From: Hyphomicrobiales bacterium
Lineage (GTDB): Bacteria > Pseudomonadota > Alphaproteobacteria > Rhizobiales > Rhizobiaceae
Direction of reading: 5' to 3'
DNA: 53,898 nt
Assembly (NCBI GenBank): GCA_017305835.1
Contig: JAFKJY010000068.1
Coordinates: 1-53,898 of the forward strand
Part shown: positions 37,297 to 45,009 of the stretch, piece by piece
Position numbering within the stretch: the stretch's first letter is position 1
How the letters are laid out: every line of letters begins with the position of its first letter
Notes under the pieces: model-generated
What the model saw: only the letters and a program-made list of their open reading frames with translations
The model's database searches: none
Told to the model about the DNA's origin: nothing
Program-made: the position numbers and the translations under genes

Positions 37297-38706
37297 TTAC
37301 AGCCTACCGGCGCAGTCGCGGATGACGTCATAGGCGCCGAGCACGTCGTCACGCGTCGTCTCGAACGAGCCCGCCTGGAAGCGGATCGCCACATGACCGT
37401 CGACCCGCGTCTGCGTCAGGTAGATGCGGCCGTCATCGTTGATCGCTTCGAGCAGATCGAGATTGTGCCGGTCGGCGTCGACGCCGGCCGGCGCGCGGTG
37501 GCGGAAGGTGAACAGCGACAGCATGGGCCGCGTGACGATCTCGAAGTCGGGATCGACCTCGATCCGGCCGGCGAGCTCCGCGCTCCAGGCGACATGGTTG
37601 CGGATCATCGCCCGCAGGCCCTCAAGCCCGTAGACGCGCAGCAGGAACCAGATCTTGAGCGCGCGGAAGCGGCGGCCGAGCGGCACCGACCACTCCGAAT
37701 AGTTGATGATGCCGTCGCGGCCATGCGTGAGCAGGTAGTCCGGGCGGATCGCCAGCGTGCGCACCAGATCCTCCGGCGCGCGGACGAAATGGGCCGAGCA
37801 GTCGAACTGGGCGCCCAGCCATTTGTGCGGGTTGAAGACGACCGAATCGGCCTGCTCTACGCCGGCCCAGAAATGGCGGAACTCGGGGCAGATCATCGCC
37901 GAGCCGGCCCAGGCGGCGTCGACGTGGAGATAGAGCCGGTGGCGCCGGGCGATCTCGGCGACCGCTTCTATGTCGTCCGTGCCGCCGACGCTGGTGCCGC
38001 CGACGGAGGCGACGATGCCGGCCGGAACGAAGCCGTCCTGCGTGTCGGCCCGGATCGCCGCCTCCAGATCCTTGGGGTCCATCGCGCGCATGTGGCCCGT
38101 GACCGGGATCCGGACGAGGTTCTGCGCGCCGATGCCGGCGACCCAGATCGCGCGGTCGACCGAGGTGTGCACCTGGTCCGAGCAGTAGATGCGCACCGGC
38201 GGCAGGTTGGCCAGCCCCTCGACATTGCCGCGCCAGGCGAGCGCCCGCTCGCGCATGGTCAGCACGGCGGCCAGCGTCGCCGACGACGCCGAATCCTGGA
38301 TCACGCCGGAAAAGCCCTCCGGCAGGCCGAGCGCCTGGCGCAGCCAGTCGAGCATCTTCGTCTCGAGCTCGGTCGCGGCCGGCGAGGTCTGCCACAGCAT
38401 GCATTGCGCGGCCATCGCGGTGACGAGCTGCTCCGCCACCACGGAGGCCGGCGCGGCGTTGGCCGGGAAATAGGCGAAGAAGCGCGGATGCTGCCAGTGC
38501 GTCATGCCGGGCAGGATGTCGGCCTCGAAGTCGCGGAAGGCCGCCTCCATGCCGTCGCCCCGCTCGGGTGGCGCGGCCGCGATGGTGGCCGCGATCTCGC
38601 CGGGCTTCGTCTGCGCCCGCACCGGCCTGTCGCGCAGCGAGGCGCGGTAGTCGACGCCCCAGTCCGCGGCGCGGCGCGACCAGCGCCTGAATTCGTCCTC
38701 ATCCAT
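37297..38706 (-). CDS. Pyridoxal-phosphate-dependent (aromatic amino acid type) decarboxylase
   Basis: This 469-residue group II decarboxylase resembles aromatic-L-amino-acid and tyrosine decarboxylases. Family segments are HPRFFAYFPANAAPASVVAE, YCSDQVHTSVDRA, HVDAAWAGSAMICPEFRHFW and the PLP-lysine site NPHKWLG. It should remove CO2 from an aromatic or related L-amino acid in the cytoplasm to give an amine; the substrate is not known. The ATG at 38706 is chosen over an in-frame upstream one that lies inside a palindromic repeat. It is downstream of the Anbu peptidase gene on the same strand, 81 bases away. Confidence 0.88.
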   Translation of the reverse strand: MDEDEFRRWSRRAADWGVDYRASLRDRPVRAQTKPGEIAATIAAAPPERGDGMEAAFRDFEADILPGMTHWQHPRFFAYFPANAAPASVVAEQLVTAMAAQCMLWQTSPAATELETKMLDWLRQALGLPEGFSGVIQDSASSATLAAVLTMRERALAWRGNVEGLANLPPVRIYCSDQVHTSVDRAIWVAGIGAQNLVRIPVTGHMRAMDPKDLEAAIRADTQDGFVPAGIVASVGGTSVGGTDDIEAVAEIARRHRLYLHVDAAWAGSAMICPEFRHFWAGVEQADSVVFNPHKWLGAQFDCSAHFVRAPEDLVRTLAIRPDYLLTHGRDGIINYSEWSVPLGRRFRALKIWFLLRVYGLEGLRAMIRNHVAWSAELAGRIEVDPDFEIVTRPMLSLFTFRHRAPAGVDADRHNLDLLEAINDDGRIYLTQTRVDGHVAIRFQAGSFETTRDDVLGAYDVIRDCAGRL

Positions 38707-38737
38707 CGCTCGCTCCGTCGCGCTGCCGGCTGGCCAG

Positions 38738-38780
38738 GCATGATGCCGAAAAGTTGCAGGCTTTTCGGAAAACATCATGC
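38738..38780. repeat. Palindromic intergenic repeat, copy 3
   Basis: Arms GCATGATG (38738-38745) and CATCATGC (38773-38780) enclose inner arms CCGAAAAG (38746-38753) and CTTTTCGG (38761-38768). The plan is the same as the copies at 2930 and 4544: an outer GCATG-type arm and an inner CCGAAA-type arm. It separates the Anbu gene from the decarboxylase gene. Confidence 0.75.
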
Positions 38781-38787
38781 GACAAAA

Positions 38788-39516
38788 CTACGGCTTGAAG
38801 TCGGGCAGGCTCTTGAAGGCCGACTTCAGCGCCTGCGACCAGCCGTCCGATATTGTCCGGTAATAGGGATCGTCGCCGGTGATGCGCCGGCGCAGCGCGA
38901 CGTCGAAGCTGTCGCGCTCGTAGAACAGGAGGTCGAGCGGCAGGCCGACCGACAGGTTCGACTTCAGCGTCGAATCGAACGAGACGAGCAGCAGCTTGAC
39001 GGTCTCGGCGAGGCTCATCGCCGGATCGTAGGCGCGCACCAGGATCGGCTTGCCGTATTTGGTCTCGCCGATCTGGAAGAACGGCGTGTCGTCGGTCGCC
39101 TCGATAAAGTTGCCCTCCGGGTAGATCATGAACAGGCGCGGCTGCGCGCCCTTGATCTGGCCGCCGAAGATGAACGACGCGCCGAAGGAATCGGCCCGCT
39201 GGCCGACCGGGACGGCGCTGGCGATCACCTCCTTGATGGTGTCGCCGATCAGCTTCGCCGTCTGGTACATCGAGGGCGTCGAGAGCAGCGACGGTACATC
39301 CTCCGCCGGCTCCCTGGCGCGCTCGTCGAGCAGCGAGACGACGGACTGCGTGGTGGCGAGATTGCCGGCCGACAGCATCACCAGCACGCGGTCGCCGGGC
39401 ACGTCCCAGACGTGCATCTTGCGGAAGGTCGAGATGCTGTCGATGCCCGCATTGGTGCGGGTGTCGGACATGAAGACGAGGCCCCGGTCGATCTTGAGGC
39501 CGACGCAGTAAGTCAT
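38788..39516 (-). CDS. Proteasome-type peptidase Anbu
   Basis: This 242-residue N-terminal nucleophile hydrolase is of the Anbu (ancestral beta subunit) type. After Met removal, Thr becomes residue 1 (TYCVGLKIDRGLVFMSDTRT), with Asp17 and Lys32 (FRKMHVWD) completing the expected proteasome-like active site. The SAGNLATTQSVV and GASFIFGGQIKG segments match the family. Structures of Anbu from other bacteria show an open helical assembly rather than a closed barrel, and its substrate is unknown. It is the last gene of the ATP-grasp/alpha-E/transglutaminase/Anbu cluster, 36 bases after the transglutaminase gene. Confidence 0.92.
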   Translation of the reverse strand: MTYCVGLKIDRGLVFMSDTRTNAGIDSISTFRKMHVWDVPGDRVLVMLSAGNLATTQSVVSLLDERAREPAEDVPSLLSTPSMYQTAKLIGDTIKEVIASAVPVGQRADSFGASFIFGGQIKGAQPRLFMIYPEGNFIEATDDTPFFQIGETKYGKPILVRAYDPAMSLAETVKLLLVSFDSTLKSNLSVGLPLDLLFYERDSFDVALRRRITGDDPYYRTISDGWSQALKSAFKSLPDFKP

Positions 39517-39552
39517 GGATGCGTACCCGATGCGGCGAACGGTCGATTCCGA

Positions 39553-40347
39553 TTACTGCTCGACCGTGATCGAGACTGCAAGCCGTTCGGCCGCCTTTCC
39601 GAGGATGATGCCCGAGACGGGCATTGCGTCGCGGTAGTCGCGGCCGGTGGCGAGCCGCACGTAGCGCGTGTCCGGGCTGATTCCGTTGGCCGCATCGAAG
39701 CCGACCCAGCCGAGCCCGTCCACATGCGCCTCGGCCCAGGCGTGGCTCGCGACCTGCATGGCCTGCCCGTCGAGCATCAGGTAGCCGCTGACGTAGCGCG
39801 CGGGAAATCCGAGATGGCGCGCGGCGGCGATGAAGACGTGCGCATGGTCCTGGCAGACGCCCTTGCCGCGCGCCAGCGCCGCCTCGGCGGTGGTCTGCGT
39901 GTCGGTCGCGCCCGGCACGAAGGCGATATGGTCGCGGACCGTCGTCGTCAGCGCGTGAAGCCTGTCGATGTCGCTGCCGCCCGCGAGCCCGGCGGCGAGG
40001 CCGGCCACGCCATCGCCGGCGCGCGTCAGCTCGGTCTGCGCGGCGAACAGCCAGAGCGGCGCGAAGCCGCGATGCTGGCCGAAGATGCCCGAAGTCTCGG
40101 TGGTGTCGACCTCGCCCTCGGCGGTGACGACGATCTCGTGCCCGGCCCCGGCGATGCTGACGAGACGGGTGTCGTTGCCGAACTGGTCGAGGAAGCGCAC
40201 CTCCTCGACGGCGCCCTCGATGCCGAGCGCCCAGCGCACCACCTGCTGCGTCGGCCCGCTCTGCGGCACGAGGCGCAGCCGCTGCAGCGCATAGGGCACC
40301 GGCTCGTCATAGGCGTATTCGGTCCGGTGGGTGACTCTCAGCCGCAT
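39553..40347 (-). CDS. Transglutaminase-like cysteine peptidase
   Basis: This 264-residue protein has an N-terminal beta domain typical of bacterial transglutaminase-like proteins (RLRVTHRTEYAYDEPVPYAL) and a papain-like core. The catalytic triad is visible as Cys in GKGVCQDHAH, His in ASHAWAEAHVD and Asp in VGFDAANG. There is no signal peptide, so it acts in the cytoplasm. It may cleave or transfer amide bonds made by the ATP-grasp ligase of the same cluster; this is inferred from context. The start is 7 bases after the alpha-E stop, indicating cotranscription. Confidence 0.9.
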   Translation of the reverse strand: MRLRVTHRTEYAYDEPVPYALQRLRLVPQSGPTQQVVRWALGIEGAVEEVRFLDQFGNDTRLVSIAGAGHEIVVTAEGEVDTTETSGIFGQHRGFAPLWLFAAQTELTRAGDGVAGLAAGLAGGSDIDRLHALTTTVRDHIAFVPGATDTQTTAEAALARGKGVCQDHAHVFIAAARHLGFPARYVSGYLMLDGQAMQVASHAWAEAHVDGLGWVGFDAANGISPDTRYVRLATGRDYRDAMPVSGIILGKAAERLAVSITVEQ

Positions 40348-40354
40348 CGGCGCC

Positions 40355-41296
40355 TCAATAGAAGCGGTAGGCGGCGGCGACCTCGTCGCCCAGCCGGTTG
40401 TTGTCGCGGATGAAGTCGGCCAAGAACTCGTGCAGGCCGGCGTCGAACACGTCCTTGATGGTCGCCGTCTTCAGTCGCTCGGCGGTCTGCGTGGCGGTGG
40501 CGTGGCAGGCATGCGTGACGCCGTAATTTTCCGCCAGGAAATCAAGGCTTTCGAGAATGTTGTGATAGCAGAAGGCGAGCGAGCGCGGCATGCGCCGGTT
40601 GAGGATCAAGAAGTCTGCGATGTGGGCCGGCTTGTAGTCGGCCTCGTAGACCCAGCGATAGGAGCGGTGGGCCGAGACCGAGCGCAGGATCGATTCCCAC
40701 TGGTAGTTGTCGAGCGACGAGCCGACCCAGGAGATCGACGGCAGCAGCACGTAGTATTTGACGTCGAGGATGCGGGCGGTGTTGTCGGCGCGCTCGACGA
40801 AGGTGCCGATCTGGGAGAAGTCGAAGATCTCGTTGCGCAGCATGGTGCCGTGGAAGGCGCCGCGGATCAGCGCCGTCTCGCGCTTGATGGCGTCGAGCAC
40901 GCTCGGCAGGTCGCGCTGGTCGACGGGGCGCGCCAGCATGCGCTTCAGCGACATCCAGGCCTCGTTGATGCTCTCCCACGTCTCGCGCGTCAGCGCGGTG
41001 CGCACCATGCGGGCGTTGCTGCGGGCGGTCTCGATGGAGGACATCACGCTCGACGGGTTCGACAGGTCGCGCAGCAGGAAGTCGATCACCTCGGTGTCGA
41101 CCAATTCGCGCCCGGATCCCGCGAAGGTGCGGTCCGCGCCGGCGCTCACCAGCACCGACTTCCATTCCTCGATCGAATCCGTCGTGCGCGTCAGCGCCAG
41201 CCGCAGCCCCGCATCGACCAGCCGCGCCATGTTCTCGGCCCGCTCGATATAGCGGCTCATCCAGTAGAGACCGTTGGCGGTGCGGCCCAGCAACAT
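40355..41296 (-). CDS. Alpha-E domain protein
   Basis: This 313-residue, almost entirely alpha-helical protein begins MLLGRTANGLYWMSRYIERA, the alpha-E (DUF403) signature. Conserved Glu/Arg residues recur along the helices, including NARMVRTALTRETWESINEA and FVERADNTARILD. Its biochemical role is unknown. Comparative studies place alpha-E next to circularly permuted ATP-grasp ligases and transglutaminases. Here it is separated from the ATP-grasp gene by a four-helix-bundle insertion of about 460 bp, unlike the tight spacing of the other cluster genes. Confidence 0.9.
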   Translation of the reverse strand: MLLGRTANGLYWMSRYIERAENMARLVDAGLRLALTRTTDSIEEWKSVLVSAGADRTFAGSGRELVDTEVIDFLLRDLSNPSSVMSSIETARSNARMVRTALTRETWESINEAWMSLKRMLARPVDQRDLPSVLDAIKRETALIRGAFHGTMLRNEIFDFSQIGTFVERADNTARILDVKYYVLLPSISWVGSSLDNYQWESILRSVSAHRSYRWVYEADYKPAHIADFLILNRRMPRSLAFCYHNILESLDFLAENYGVTHACHATATQTAERLKTATIKDVFDAGLHEFLADFIRDNNRLGDEVAAAYRFY

Positions 41297-41322
41297 CAGC
41301 GGACCCCGTTTCTGCGGGAGTA

Positions 41323-41343
41323 GGCAGTCGGCAGTCGGCAGTA
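41323..41343. repeat. Left heptamer array (3 copies)
   Basis: GGCAGTC, GGCAGTC and GGCAGTA run without spacers. They lie 27 bases before the alpha-E start and 26 bases beyond the stop of the four-helix-bundle gene. Confidence 0.9.
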
Positions 41344-41369
41344 GGGTCGTTGCGGCCTAGGTACAGATT

Positions 41370-41798
41370 TCATGATGCAGCCTTTTCCAGGCTGCGGATG
41401 AGGGCGCGCAACATCTTTCCCACATCCTCCGCACCGGCCAACAATCCCTGTTCGCTCCGCTGGTCCAGATAACCGAGCCGATGGGCGACGATCAGGTGCG
41501 TCTCGAGTTCCTTGAGCGAGCCTTGAGCAATCCGCAGGAATTGTAGATAGGAGCCCCTGTTGTCACGGCCGTAACCTTCGGCGATGTTTGCCGAAATCGA
41601 GGTGGCAGACCTTCGGATCTGGGACGTCAGGCCATAGGTCTCGGATCCCGGGAATTCCTTCGTGGCAGTGTAGCAATCGACGGTCAGCTCGATCGAGAGC
41701 TGCCAGACGCGAAGATCGCGATAGGAGCGGATCGCACCCCCCGTAACGGCAGCGCCCGACTGCCGACTGCCAACTGCCGATTGCCGCTCCTCAATCAT
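41370..41798 (-). CDS. Four-helix-bundle protein (23S rRNA intervening-sequence / S23 type)
   Basis: The core of this 142-residue protein matches the four-helix-bundle family first found in 23S rRNA intervening sequences: SYRDLRVWQLSIELTVDCY, then LTSQIRRSATSISANIAEGY and YLQFLRIAQGSLKELETHLI. Related folds include the Avd accessory protein of diversity-generating retroelements. The first ~12 residues (ERQSAVGSRQSG) are translated from the terminal heptamer array and are unlikely to matter; a start inside the array cannot be excluded. The ATG at 41798 overlaps the ATP-grasp stop by 8 bases. Function is unknown; a nucleic-acid-binding or mobility role is conceivable. Confidence 0.85.
   Translation of the reverse strand: MIEERQSAVGSRQSGAAVTGGAIRSYRDLRVWQLSIELTVDCYTATKEFPGSETYGLTSQIRRSATSISANIAEGYGRDNRGSYLQFLRIAQGSLKELETHLIVAHRLGYLDQRSEQGLLAGAEDVGKMLRALIRSLEKAAS
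41758..41785. repeat. Right heptamer array (4 copies, inverted)
   Basis: GACTGCC, GACTGCC, AACTGCC and GATTGCC run without spacers, in the opposite orientation to the left array. They begin 5 bases beyond the ATP-grasp stop codon and are translated as part of the four-helix-bundle reading frame. Confidence 0.9.
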
Positions 41799-43203
41799 CC
41801 AACACCCACGTATCCTTCGTGCCCCCGCCCTGCGAGGAGTTGACCACCAGCGAGCCTTCCTTGAGCGCGACGCGGGTCAGGCCGCCGGGGACGATGCGGA
41901 TGCGGTCGGAGACGAGCACGTAGGGCCGCAGGTCGACATGGCGGGGCGCCAGCCCTTCCTCCGTCAGGATCGGGCAGGTGGACAGCGCGAGCGTCGGCTG
42001 GGCGATGTAGTTGGCGGGCCTCGCCTTCAGCTTGGCGGCGAAGGCCTCGCGCTCCTTCTTCGAGGCGGCGGGGCCGACCAGCATGCCGTAGCCGCCCGAG
42101 CCGTGCACCTCCTTGACCACCAGTTCGTCCAGATGCTCGAGCACGTATTTCAGGCTGTCGGCTTCCGAGCAGCGCCAGGTCGGCACGTTGCCGAGGATCG
42201 CCTTGCGGCCGGTGTAGAACTCGATGATCTCCGGCATGTAGGAGTAGATCGCCTTGTCGTCGGCGATGCCGGTGCCGGGCGCGTTGGCGATGGTGATGTT
42301 GCCGGCGCGGTAGACGTCCATGATCCCGGGCACGCCGAGCGTGGAGTCCGGCCGGAAGGTCAGCGGATCGAGGAAAGCGTCGTCGACGCGGCGGTAGAGC
42401 ACGTCGATGCGCTTGTAGCCTTCCGTCGTGCGCATGGCGACGTGGCCGTCGACGACGCGCAGGTCCTGCCCCTCGACCAGCTCGACGCCCATCTGGTCGG
42501 CCAGGAAGGCGTGCTCGAAATAGGCGGAGTTGTAGAGGCCCGGCGTCAGCACGGCGACGGTGGGCGGCCCGGACACGCCGTCCGGCTTCACCGCCGAGAG
42601 CGAGCGGCGCAGGAGCTGTGGATAGTTCTCGACCGGCAGCACCTTCACCTTCTGGAACAGCTCGGGGAAGAGCTGCATCATCGTCTCGCGGTTCTCCAGC
42701 ATGTAGGAGACCCCGGAGGGCGTGCGCGCATTGTCCTCCAGTACGTAGAACTCGTTCTCGCCGGTGCGCACGATGTCGACGCCGATGATGTGGGTGTAGA
42801 CGCCGGCCGGCGGCCGCACGCCGATCATCTCGGGCAGGAAGGCCTCGTTCTCGGCGATCAGCCGTTTTGGGACGCGGCCGGCGCGCAGGATCTCCTGGCG
42901 GTGGTAGATGTCGTCGAGGAAGGCGTTCAGCGCCTGCACGCGCTGCTCGATGCCCTGCGTCAGCCGCCGCCACTCCGAGCCGGAGATGATGCGCGGCACG
43001 ATGTCGAACGGGATCAGCCTCTCGGCCGCCTCCTCCTGCCCGTAGACGGCGAAGGTAATGCCGGTCTTGCGGAACACGCGCTCGGCGTCGCGCGTCTTTT
43101 CCGTCAGCCGCGCCGGGTCCTGGGCGCTCAGCCACTCGTTGTACGTGGCGTAGGGTCGTCTCAGCCCGGCATTTTCCGGGCGCATCTCGTCGAACGCAAC
43201 CAC
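41791..43203 (-). CDS. Circularly permuted ATP-grasp ligase
   Basis: This 470-residue protein is of the circularly permuted ATP-grasp type (older names DUF404/DUF407). Family segments include YNEWLSAQDPARLTEKTRDA, ENEFYVLEDNARTPSGVSYM with the E-D-N metal site, ANAPGTGIADDKAIYSYMPE and the nucleotide-binding Lys region VVKEVHGSGGYGMLVG. It is expected to form amide or peptide bonds through an acylphosphate, using ATP. It is the first gene of the Anbu cluster on the minus strand, and the 257-base region upstream, shared with a divergent DUF4864 gene, should hold the promoter. The substrate is unknown. Confidence 0.92.
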   Translation of the reverse strand: MVAFDEMRPENAGLRRPYATYNEWLSAQDPARLTEKTRDAERVFRKTGITFAVYGQEEAAERLIPFDIVPRIISGSEWRRLTQGIEQRVQALNAFLDDIYHRQEILRAGRVPKRLIAENEAFLPEMIGVRPPAGVYTHIIGVDIVRTGENEFYVLEDNARTPSGVSYMLENRETMMQLFPELFQKVKVLPVENYPQLLRRSLSAVKPDGVSGPPTVAVLTPGLYNSAYFEHAFLADQMGVELVEGQDLRVVDGHVAMRTTEGYKRIDVLYRRVDDAFLDPLTFRPDSTLGVPGIMDVYRAGNITIANAPGTGIADDKAIYSYMPEIIEFYTGRKAILGNVPTWRCSEADSLKYVLEHLDELVVKEVHGSGGYGMLVGPAASKKEREAFAAKLKARPANYIAQPTLALSTCPILTEEGLAPRHVDLRPYVLVSDRIRIVPGGLTRVALKEGSLVVNSSQGGGTKDTWVLDD

Positions 43204-43460
43204 AGGTACACCCCCTGTCGCCCATTTGAGGGCAAGCGACGGCCCGAAAGCAAGCTATTTCGCCGGCTTGCGCCGCAAGTCGGCGCGCGGCGGGCGCCGA
43301 TGCCCATTTCGCAGGCAGGCCGGCGCGGCCTGCGCCGTGACGAGGCAGGCCCTGCCCGAAGCGTGGGCGGCCGCGCACGAAGCCGTGAAACCGGATCGCC
43401 GCGCGACTCGTATATGCTGATGCAGCCCGGCCGCCATCCGCCGGGCCACGGGAGGTCCGC

Positions 43461-43880
43461 ATGCGCCGTGCCGTCGTGATTGCCTGCCTCGTCCTCTGTT
43501 TCCTGCCGCTGCCGGCAAACGCCGGCGACGCCGAACTCCGCGCCGTGCAGGCGACGATCGAGGCGCAGATCGGCGCCTTCCGCGCCGGCGACAACGAAGC
43601 CGCCTATTCCTACGCCGCGCCGAGCATCAAGCGCATCTTTCCGACGCTCGACCAGTTCATGGCGATGGTGACCGGCGCCTATCAGCCGGTGTGGAAGCCG
43701 CGCAATTTCGCCTTCGGCAAGTCGCGCGAGCTCGGGCCGGGCTCGATCGCCCAGCAGGTGCTGCTGGTCGGCCCGGACGGCAAGGACTACGAGGCGGTCT
43801 ATACGCTGGAATTGCAGCCGGACGGCACGTTCCGCATCACCGGGGTGAGCCTGCGCGGCACGAAGGCGCTCGGCGCGTAG
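43461..43880 (+). CDS. DUF4864 family exported protein
   Basis: This 139-residue protein has a signal peptide (RRAVVIACLVLCFLPLPANA) and a mature domain with LRAVQATIEAQIGAFRAGDN and FPTLDQFMAMVTGAYQPVW, ending GTFRITGVSLRGTKALGA. This matches DUF4864, probably an NTF2/SnoaL-like cone fold in the periplasm. Function is unknown. It starts at an ATG with GGGAGG upstream. It is divergent from the ATP-grasp gene (257 bases) and converges on tgt with a 1-base gap. Confidence 0.82.
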   Translation: MRRAVVIACLVLCFLPLPANAGDAELRAVQATIEAQIGAFRAGDNEAAYSYAAPSIKRIFPTLDQFMAMVTGAYQPVWKPRNFAFGKSRELGPGSIAQQVLLVGPDGKDYEAVYTLELQPDGTFRITGVSLRGTKALGA

Positions 43881-43881
43881 G

Positions 43882-45009
43882 TCACAGCGCCGGGATGTCG
43901 CCCCGTGCCCAGCCTTCGGTGATCTCGGCAGCGCGCCCGGCAAAGCGGCCGGCCTCGATCGCCGCGCGGATGTCGGCCATCAGGCTCTGGTAATAGGCGA
44001 GGTTGTTCCAGGTGAGCAGCATGCCGGCGAGCGATTCGCCCGACTTCACCAGATGGTGGAGATAGGCGCGGGAATAATCGCGCGCGGCCGGGCAGTCGCT
44101 CTCCTCGTCGAGCGGGCGCGGGTCGTCCGCATGGCGCGCGTTCTTGAGGTTCACCTTGCCGCGCCGGGTGAAGGCGAGGCCGTGGCGCCCTGCCCGCGTC
44201 GGCATCACGCAATCGAACATGTCGATGCCGCGCCCCACCGATTTCAGGATGTCGTCGGGCGTGCCGACGCCCATCAGGTAGCGCGGCCGCTCCGCCGGCA
44301 GGATTGGGCAGACGACGTCAAGCATGTCGAGCATGACCGCCTGCGGCTCGCCGACGGCGAGCCCGCCGACCGCGTAGCCCTTGAGGCCGAGATCCTTCAG
44401 CGCGGCCGCCGAGCGCTCGCGCAGCGCCGTGTCATCGCCACCCTGAACGATGCCGAACATCGCCTTGCCCGGCTGGTCGCCGAAGGCGGCCTTGCAACGC
44501 TCGGCCCAGCGCAGCGACAGCTCCATCGCCTTCTCGATCGCCGGCCGCTCGGCCGGCAGCGCGGTGCATTCGTCGAGCTGCATCTGGATGTCGGAATCGA
44601 GCAGGCCCTGGATCTCGATCGACCGCTCCGGGCTCATCTCGTGCACGACGCCGTCGACATGCGAGCGGAAGGTGACGCCCTTTTCCGTGATCTTGCGCAG
44701 GTTCGACAGCGACATGACCTGGAAGCCGCCGGAATCGGTGAGGATCGGCCATGGCCAGCGGGCGAACTCGTGCAGACCGCCGAGCCGCGCCACCCGCTCC
44801 GCGCCCGGCCGCAGCATCAAGTGATAGGTGTTGCCGAGGATGATGTCGGCGCCGAGCGCGCGCACCTGGTCCATGTACATGGCCTTGACGGTGCCGCCGG
44901 TGCCGACCGGCATGAAGGCCGGGGTGCGGACCGTGCCGCGCGGCATCGCGATCTCGCCGCGCCGCGCCTTGCCGTCGGTAGCGATGAGGCGGAAGGAGAA
45001 GGGCGTCAT
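43882..45009 (-). CDS. tgt: tRNA-guanine (queuine) transglycosylase, zinc site altered
   Basis: This 375-residue TIM-barrel enzyme exchanges guanine 34 for preQ1 in tRNAs with GUN anticodons. Catalytic segments are intact: [21 protein letters not shown] and [17 protein letters not shown]. The canonical bacterial zinc site C-x-C-x2-C-x25-H is not: here the positions are S304, C306, A309 and N335 ([18 protein letters not shown] and LTWNNLAYY). Three of four ligands are replaced, which I believe is shared by Rhizobiales homologues. The ATG overlaps the queA stop as ATGA, so the two queuosine genes are translationally coupled. Confidence 0.93.
   Translation of the reverse strand: MTPFSFRLIATDGKARRGEIAMPRGTVRTPAFMPVGTGGTVKAMYMDQVRALGADIILGNTYHLMLRPGAERVARLGGLHEFARWPWPILTDSGGFQVMSLSNLRKITEKGVTFRSHVDGVVHEMSPERSIEIQGLLDSDIQMQLDECTALPAERPAIEKAMELSLRWAERCKAAFGDQPGKAMFGIVQGGDDTALRERSAAALKDLGLKGYAVGGLAVGEPQAVMLDMLDVVCPILPAERPRYLMGVGTPDDILKSVGRGIDMFDCVMPTRAGRHGLAFTRRGKVNLKNARHADDPRPLDEESDCPAARDYSRAYLHHLVKSGESLAGMLLTWNNLAYYQSLMADIRAAIEAGRFAGRAAEITEGWARGDIPAL

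Larger units (their letters stand above)
41323..41785. mobile_element. Putative intervening-sequence-type element bounded by inverted heptamer arrays
   Basis: The 463 bp unit has three GGCAGTC-type heptamers at the left end and four in the opposite orientation (GACTGCC-type) at the right end, and it encloses one four-helix-bundle gene. It fills nearly all of the gap between the ATP-grasp and alpha-E genes. The rest of the cluster is tightly packed, so this looks like an insertion. No transposase is encoded and no target-site duplication was identified. Confidence 0.55.

Noticed and set aside
41323..41343. The heptamer array as a CRISPR or simple sequencing-slippage repeat
   Set aside because: There are no spacers, the unit is 7 bases, and an inverted array occurs at the other end of the same gene, which fits an element terminus better than CRISPR or slippage.
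43836..43859. An identical 24-base stretch here and at about 339-362
   Set aside because: Both encode the residues RITGVSLR in unrelated proteins (DUF4864 and UxuB). With strong GC codon bias, this is most simply a coincidence of codon use, with no repeat extending beyond it.
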